From assembly GCA_022360415.1 (NCBI GenBank), contig JAKSDB010000134.1, forward strand, positions 1 through 10,488: a stretch of 10,488 bases of DNA, written 5' to 3'. Below the pieces are notes generated by a model. It was given only the letters and a program-made list of their open reading frames with translations. It did not search any database and had not been told where the DNA came from. Positions 6,811 through 10,488 of the stretch are shown one piece after another (the stretch's first letter is position 1; each line of letters begins with the position of its first letter). A program made the translations under genes and the position numbers. This DNA is from Chlorobiales bacterium (GTDB lineage: Bacteria > Bacteroidota > Chlorobiia > Chlorobiales > Chlorobiaceae).

Positions 6811-6888
6811 CGACATTTTGCTCCATCACGTTTCACAAATATCTGACAATAATACAGACAGCAACGGGCAAAAACCTGAAAAAGCGGT

Positions 6889-6916
6889 TTGGCATGCAAC
6901 TTGTTGTATGTATGAG
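6889..6916 (+). promoter_or_regulatory. Candidate hsp20 promoter
   Basis: TTGGCA (6889-6894) and TATGAG (6911-6916) are spaced by 16 nt. A start about 7 nt downstream would put the mRNA 5' end near 6923, exactly at the leader hairpin. No sigma-32-like promoter pair and no CIRCE repeat (TTAGCACTC-N9-GAGTGCTAA) was seen here. Confidence 0.35.
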
Positions 6917-6922
6917 TAGAAT

Positions 6923-6993
6923 TGTGTCCTCCAAGGGGCACACTGACAAAGAAAAGACAAAGAAAACCTAACGAATGACTATAGAAAGGAGGA
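6923..6993 (+). promoter_or_regulatory. hsp20 leader with anti-Shine-Dalgarno hairpin, candidate RNA thermometer
   Basis: TGTGTCCT (6923-6930), a CCAA loop and GGGGCACA (6935-6942) form an 8-bp hairpin with two G-U pairs. Within it, TCCTCC (6927-6932) is the exact complement of GGAGGA (6988-6993), which is the core of the hsp20 Shine-Dalgarno. The leader can therefore fold either locally or with its ribosome binding site masked. The A-rich stretch between the arms has little competing structure. Thermosensing is inferred from the gene's role and this pairing. Confidence 0.4.
6945..6966 (+). repeat. Tandem direct repeat, 2 x 11 bp
   Basis: GACAAAGAAAA occurs twice, back to back and without mismatch, in the hsp20 leader. 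It makes the region between the hairpin and the Shine-Dalgarno A-rich and unstructured, so it may act as a spacer or ribosome standby site. Confidence 0.7.
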
Positions 6994-6997
6994 AACC

Positions 6998-7396
6998 ATG
7001 TTAGTGAAACTCTCTAAAGATCCATTGAAAATTTTTGACGACATTTGGGAAGGCACCCAGCCCCCCGTGACACCGGCGTTCAAGGCAGATATATCCGAAG
7101 ATGAGGAGGCATTTCACATTGAAGCTGAAATGCCCGGTTTGACAAAAGAGGATATTACACTTGGAGTGGAAGAGGATGTGCTGACCATAAAGGGAGAAAG
7201 AAAAAAAGAAGCCGAAGAGCAGAAAAAAAACTACCATCGTGTTGAAAGAACCTATGGCAGTTTTTCACGCAGTTTCAACCTCGGTGAGCTTATAGACCAG
7301 GAAAAAATAGAAGCTTCTTTTGAGAACGGAATACTGCGCGTAAACCTTCCCAAAGCACAGGAGGTCAGGAAAACCAAAGAAATATCAATCAGGTAA
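6998..7396 (+). CDS. Small heat shock protein, Hsp20/alpha-crystallin family
   Basis: This 132-aa cytoplasmic holdase chaperone binds unfolding proteins without ATP. A short N-terminal arm (1-27) precedes the alpha-crystallin domain (about 28-120), with [28 protein letters not shown] and the signature [14 protein letters not shown]. The C-terminal I-x-I motif needed for oligomer assembly is I129-S130-I131. The length is typical of class A bacterial sHsps. The start is set by the best Shine-Dalgarno in the window, AAAGGAGG (6985-6992), 5 nt before ATG 6998. It stands 83 bp before dnaK in the same direction, so a holdase-foldase operon is likely: clients held by Hsp20 can be passed to DnaK. Its leader may control translation. 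Confidence 0.95.
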   Translation: MLVKLSKDPLKIFDDIWEGTQPPVTPAFKADISEDEEAFHIEAEMPGLTKEDITLGVEEDVLTIKGERKKEAEEQKKNYHRVERTYGSFSRSFNLGELIDQEKIEASFENGILRVNLPKAQEVRKTKEISIR

Positions 7397-7408
7397 AATC
7401 GACAATGC

Positions 7409-7457
7409 GCTGCCTGTTCAAAGGCCCCTTAAAGAAGAACGGGGCCTTGCCGGCAGC
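7409..7457 (+). other. Strong hairpin between hsp20 and dnaK
   Basis: AAGGCCCC (7421-7428) and GGGGCCTT (7441-7448) form a perfect 8-bp stem with a 12-nt loop. An outer stem GCTGCC (7409-7414) with GGCAGC (7452-7457) extends it across a small internal loop. No U-run follows, so full termination is unlikely. Possible roles are mRNA processing or 3'-end protection of the hsp20 message, or partial attenuation before dnaK. Confidence 0.6.
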
Positions 7458-7479
7458 AGGTTAAAACAAGGAATTAATT

Positions 7480-9411
7480 ATGGGTAAAATTATTGGCATA
7501 GATCTTGGCACCACAAACTCTTGTGTAGCGATAATGCAGGGAACGCAGCCAACGGTCATAGAAAACTCTGAAGGTTACCGGACAACGCCGTCAATGGTGG
7601 CATTCACCAAGAATGGCGAACGTCTTGTAGGCCATGCCGCAAAACGACAGGCGATTACCAACGCCCAAAACACCATTTTCTCCATCAAACGTTTCATGGG
7701 GCGGAAATTTGACGAAGTCCCGAATGAGAAAAAAATAGCCCCTTACAAGGTAGTCAATGCAAACGGGGAGGCAAGGGTGGAAATTGGCGATAAAACCTAT
7801 TCGCCCCAGGAAATTTCTGCCATGATCCTCCAGAAAATGAAACAGACTGCCGAAGACTTTCTCGGTGAAAAAGTAACGGAAGCCGTTATTACCGTTCCAG
7901 CCTATTTTAACGATGCGCAACGGCAGGCGACAAAGGATGCGGGGAAAATTGCAGGACTCGAAGTGAAACGCATTATCAACGAGCCAACCGCAGCGTCACT
8001 TGCATACGGGCTTGACAAAACAAAGGAAAACGAAAAAGTTGCCGTATTTGACCTTGGAGGCGGAACGTTCGACATATCGATTCTTGAGCTCGGGGATGGC
8101 GTTTTCGAAGTAAAAGCAACCGATGGTGACACCCATCTTGGCGGTGACGACTTTGATCAGAAAATCATCAACCACCTCGCTGAGGAATTCAAAAAGCAGG
8201 AAGGCATCGATCTCAGAAAAGATATGATGGCTTTACAGAGACTCAAAGAAGCATCTGAAAAAGCCAAGATAGAGCTTTCTTCACGCACTGATACCGAAAT
8301 CAACCTTCCGTTTATCACGGCAACACAGGAAGGACCAAAACACCTTGTCGTCAACCTGACAAGGGCCAAGTTCGAAGCGATGTGCTCAGACCTGTTCGAC
8401 AGTCTGATCGAGCCGTGCAAGCGCGCCATAAAAAACTCGAAGGTAAAAACCAGTGAGATTGACGAGGTAGTGCTGGTAGGCGGTTCCACGAGGATACCAA
8501 AAGTACAGGAAATAGTCAAAGACCTTTTCGGCAGGGAACCGAACAAAAGCGTTAATCCTGATGAAGTCGTGGCTGTCGGCGCCGCCATTCAGGGTGGTGT
8601 ATTGAGCGGTGACGTGAGTGACGTACTGCTTCTCGATGTAACACCTCTCTCGCTCGGCATTGAAACACTGGGCGGGGTCATGACCAAGCTGATTGAGGCT
8701 AACACGACAATACCGACGAAAAAACAGGAGATTTTCTCGACTGCTGCGGACAATCAGACATCTGTAGAAGTTCATGTTCTGCAGGGGGAACGTCCTATGG
8801 CTTCCGGTAACAAAACCCTGGGTCGCTTCCACCTTGGAGACATTCCTCCGGCTCCCCGCGGAATTCCCCAGGTTGAGGTAACGTTTGACATTGACTCAAA
8901 CGGTATTCTTCATGTCTCGGCCAAGGATAAAGCAACAGGAAAGGAGCAGAGCATCCGTATCGAAGCAAGCGGCAAACTCAGCGAAGCCGAGATCGAAAAA
9001 ATGAAAGACGACGCGAAGCAGCATGCTGCTGAAGATGAAAAGCAGAAAGAGGAAATCGACCTGAAAAACAATGCGGATGCTCTGATTTTCAGCACTGAAA
9101 AGCAGTTAAAGGAGATGGGCGACAAAGTTCCTGCCGACAAAAAAGCAGAGCTTGAGTCTGCACTTGAAAAACTCAGGGAAGCTCACAAATCAGGAAACAT
9201 CGACTCGATCAAACCTGCAATGGATGATCTCAATACAATCTGGAACGATGTTGCCTCGGCGATGTACCAGTCCCAGTCTGGCGAAACGCCGCCGACACCC
9301 GAGACGGAAACTGCCGGGGCAGGAGAAAACGGCAGCGACAGAAAAGAAAAAGGTGAAGGCGAGGTCGATGCGGAATACGAAGTGATCGACGGCAATGATA
9401 AAGACAAGTAG
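7480..9411 (+). CDS. dnaK: Molecular chaperone DnaK (Hsp70)
   Basis: This 643-aa Hsp70 is the ATP-driven cytoplasmic foldase that works with DnaJ and GrpE. The nucleotide-binding domain shows [14 protein letters not shown] (5-18), [22 protein letters not shown] (191-198) and [13 protein letters not shown] (331-343). The interdomain linker is [10 protein letters not shown] (381-390), followed by the substrate-binding domain ([21 protein letters not shown]) and a helical lid ending in the acidic tail [14 protein letters not shown]. It is full length (E. coli 638 aa) with no missing motif. ATG 7480 has a good Shine-Dalgarno AAGGA (7468-7472), 7 nt away. hsp20 lies upstream and a terminator follows. 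grpE, dnaJ and hrcA are not adjacent and no CIRCE operator is visible, so control is probably shared with hsp20 or acts through another factor. Confidence 0.98.
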   Translation: MGKIIGIDLGTTNSCVAIMQGTQPTVIENSEGYRTTPSMVAFTKNGERLVGHAAKRQAITNAQNTIFSIKRFMGRKFDEVPNEKKIAPYKVVNANGEARVEIGDKTYSPQEISAMILQKMKQTAEDFLGEKVTEAVITVPAYFNDAQRQATKDAGKIAGLEVKRIINEPTAASLAYGLDKTKENEKVAVFDLGGGTFDISILELGDGVFEVKATDGDTHLGGDDFDQKIINHLAEEFKKQEGIDLRKDMMALQRLKEASEKAKIELSSRTDTEINLPFITATQEGPKHLVVNLTRAKFEAMCSDLFDSLIEPCKRAIKNSKVKTSEIDEVVLVGGSTRIPKVQEIVKDLFGREPNKSVNPDEVVAVGAAIQGGVLSGDVSDVLLLDVTPLSLGIETLGGVMTKLIEANTTIPTKKQEIFSTAADNQTSVEVHVLQGERPMASGNKTLGRFHLGDIPPAPRGIPQVEVTFDIDSNGILHVSAKDKATGKEQSIRIEASGKLSEAEIEKMKDDAKQHAAEDEKQKEEIDLKNNADALIFSTEKQLKEMGDKVPADKKAELESALEKLREAHKSGNIDSIKPAMDDLNTIWNDVASAMYQSQSGETPPTPETETAGAGENGSDRKEKGEGEVDAEYEVIDGNDKDK

Positions 9412-9437
9412 CACAAGTCTTTGCCTGCACAAAAGAG

Positions 9438-9467
9438 AAAAAGGGATTCACAGTGAATCCCTTTTTT
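9438..9467 (+). terminator. Rho-independent terminator of dnaK
   Basis: GGGATTC (9443-9449), loop ACAGT and GAATCCC (9455-9461) are flanked by AAAAA (9438-9442) and a T6 run (9462-9467), giving up to a 12-bp stem. It begins 26 bp after the dnaK stop. Confidence 0.92.
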
Positions 9468-9469
9468 AT

Positions 9470-9499
9470 TTGCCCCCGTTTTACTAACTTATGTAATAT
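9470..9499 (+). promoter_or_regulatory. Candidate promoter of the 127-aa unknown gene
   Basis: TTGCCC (9470-9475) and TAATAT (9494-9499) are spaced by 18 nt, each matching 4 of 6 consensus bases. Because a strong terminator sits just upstream, the downstream gene needs its own promoter, and this is the best pair seen. Confidence 0.3.
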
Positions 9500-9547
9500 T
9501 CTTTCTATGCCGGTGTTTTAATTTTTCACAATTTAAACACTTTTACG

Positions 9548-9931
9548 ATGCAATCAGCTGTCTGGTCTGGCAATGCCCTGCATAAAGTTGCCAAATATTT
9601 CATAACCTCCGCCAAAAGAGATTCAAACGGAAGGCTCCAGCTCATCATATCTCCGGCGTCGGGGAGAAGAAAGCAGGCTCCGACAAAAGAAATTATTGAG
9701 CAGTTGAAAGAGGGGAAAATTCAGTTGTTTGTTCTCACAACACAGCCGGATATTGGACTCGACGTCCCCCAAAAAGTGCTTGATAATGAAAACCGTTATG
9801 TCATTGACTTCGATAAACGCGGTGTCAAATGGACAATGCGCGACATACCGGTTTTTTATGACAACCTCCGTGGGCAGCTTTGCGTGGAAATAGACAAGGA
9901 AACCTATACCCTTGACCAGTTTTTCAAATAG
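9548..9931 (+). CDS. Conserved-looking hypothetical protein, 127 aa
   Basis: I do not recognise this protein. It has no signal peptide, membrane helix or cysteine motif (a single Cys near the C-terminus, in GQLCVEID). It mixes a basic N-terminal half ([30 protein letters not shown]) with a strand-rich second half containing many valines, isoleucines and aromatics ([32 protein letters not shown]). This suggests a small soluble alpha/beta fold. Coding potential is supported by length, normal amino-acid use and clean flanking terminators on both sides, making it a monocistronic unit. ATG 9548 has no Shine-Dalgarno, like several genes here. It follows the hsp20-dnaK unit, but the terminator between them means the position alone says little about a chaperone role. 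Confidence 0.75.
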   Translation: MQSAVWSGNALHKVAKYFITSAKRDSNGRLQLIISPASGRRKQAPTKEIIEQLKEGKIQLFVLTTQPDIGLDVPQKVLDNENRYVIDFDKRGVKWTMRDIPVFYDNLRGQLCVEIDKETYTLDQFFK

Positions 9932-9966
9932 GGCCTGTTTCGGCAATGTGAACTTTCGGAAAACAG

Positions 9967-9996
9967 AAAATGGCAGGACACTACCCTGCCATTTTT
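9967..9996. terminator. Bidirectional intrinsic terminator between convergent genes
   Basis: TGGCAGG (9971-9977), a 7-nt loop and CCTGCCA (9985-9991) are flanked by AAAA (9967-9970) and TTTTT (9992-9996). Read on either strand, the stem ends in a U-run, so it can stop both the 127-aa gene and the minus-strand L,D-transpeptidase. Confidence 0.9.
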
Positions 9997-10050
9997 ACTT
10001 TACAATTTTGATTATCCTGTATCCTGCCCGGCTGACAAGCACACGTGCGC

Positions 10051-10488
10051 TTAACCCTTGTCCACTATCTGCATAATACCTTTATTTGCCGGTTCTTCCG
10101 GCAGGACATAGACAATCCCCCCCCTCTCCTTGAAAATGGGACTGATTACCGTTTTGAACAGTATCGGCGATACGTTGATACAACCCCAGGTTATACGGTT
10201 GTCTTTGTGCGTTTTTGTCTTCAGCCGTGTTTTTCTGTTCTGGCCGGGGACATTCGCGACCGGATGGAGAGCTATGGCATACTCGTAATCAACCCAGAGC
10301 AGCTCTTTTCCACGATGGTCCTTGCCTATGACCGCCGTGTAACGGCCTGAAGGAGTGACTCTTTTATCTGCCGTTATTTGCGAGAGCCGGTAATTAAGAG
10401 TTTTCGGATCGATTCGGTCTTTCTTTGAAATACCAAGCAAGACCGGACCGGCTGCAACAAACTTGCCTTTCTGATCAAAAACAAAAAC
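10051..10488 (-). CDS. L,D-transpeptidase (YkuD) family protein, 5'-truncated by the window
   Basis: The frame is open to the window edge, so 145 C-terminal residues are visible and the start lies beyond 10488; a TTG at 10440 is internal (VFVFDQKGKFVAAGPV precedes it in frame). The segment carries a YkuD-like catalytic region: an upstream histidine in ALHPV (visible residue 75) and the nucleophile region NRITWGCINVS with C103. It ends with GGIVYVLPE, a hallmark of a family of periplasmic L,D-transpeptidases that I recall from Proteobacteria. Such enzymes form 3-3 crosslinks in peptidoglycan or attach proteins to it. The residue before GC is Trp rather than the His of the classical SHGC motif. 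Any signal peptide would lie outside the window. The stop at 10051 is followed by the shared terminator. Confidence 0.8.
   Translation of the reverse strand, partial: VFVFDQKGKFVAAGPVLLGISKKDRIDPKTLNYRLSQITADKRVTPSGRYTAVIGKDHRGKELLWVDYEYAIALHPVANVPGQNRKTRLKTKTHKDNRITWGCINVSPILFKTVISPIFKERGGIVYVLPEEPANKGIMQIVDKG

Larger units (their letters stand above)
6481..6997. other. 517-bp gene-free regulatory spacer between the arsR-type gene and hsp20
   Basis: No convincing gene lies here. The first half is pyrimidine-rich on the + strand. The spacer holds perfect palindromes at 6528-6539, 6540-6547, 6710-6719 (CCCTGCAGGG) and 6796-6810, then a candidate promoter and the hsp20 leader, each listed separately where supported. 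A frame open from a TTG at 6544 to 6846 exists but looks non-coding. No clear terminator follows the ArsR-type gene. Confidence 0.6.

Noticed and set aside
6544..6846. A 100-codon open frame on + in the spacer before hsp20
   Set aside because: It starts at TTG without a Shine-Dalgarno, its composition (runs of Ser, Pro, His, Phe, Leu) follows the pyrimidine-rich DNA, and it runs through palindromes likely to be regulatory.

Overview
The window most likely comes from a green sulfur bacterium (Chlorobi/Chlorobiaceae). It carries two tandem chlorosome-type ferredoxin-domain proteins (CsmI/CsmJ/CsmX family) and a CrtH-type carotenoid isomerase, a combination expected in an anoxygenic phototroph with chlorosomes. 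Base composition looks moderate, slightly under half GC by eye. No mobile element, CRISPR array, tRNA or rRNA was seen, and the region reads as core chromosome.

Layout. Positions 2-2108 hold a + strand run of iron-sulfur proteins: the C-terminal part of a chlorosome Fe-S protein, a complete paralogue of it (565-1251), and an SdhB-type succinate dehydrogenase/fumarate reductase Fe-S subunit with no sdhA or sdhC beside it (1407-2108). An alanine dehydrogenase-family gene (2162-3382) follows and converges, over a 19-bp gap, on crtH (3402-4913, minus strand). crtH is divergent from an ECF sigma factor gene (5049-5681), and the candidate promoters of the two overlap. The sigma gene is followed by a small soluble zinc-type anti-sigma factor (5710-5937), which together resemble SigR/RsrA thiol-stress pairs. 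An ArsR-type repressor with a good promoter comes next (6103-6480).

Positions 6481-6997 hold no convincing gene but contain perfect palindromes, a candidate promoter and a structured leader. The leader feeds hsp20 (6998-7396) and dnaK (7480-9411), which have the two clearest Shine-Dalgarno sequences in the window. A strong intrinsic terminator follows dnaK. An unrecognised 127-aa protein (9548-9931) and a 5'-truncated L,D-transpeptidase (10051-10488, minus) converge on a bidirectional terminator.

How the genes fit together. One half serves the photosynthetic apparatus and central metabolism: chlorosome envelope Fe-S proteins, carotenoid isomerisation, a TCA-cycle Fe-S subunit and alanine/pyruvate interconversion. 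The other half is a stress block: a redox-type sigma/anti-sigma pair, an ArsR regulator, a small heat-shock holdase and the Hsp70 foldase. The most interesting regulatory signal is in the hsp20 leader, where a UCCUCC stretch at the predicted mRNA 5' end can pair perfectly with the Shine-Dalgarno or fold into its own hairpin. This is a candidate RNA thermometer or switch. I did not find a clearly new multi-gene system. The other points worth checking are the orphan sdhB, the loss of a catalytic lysine in the alanine dehydrogenase, the ATTGT/ACAAT half-sites around the ArsR gene and the unknown 127-aa protein.
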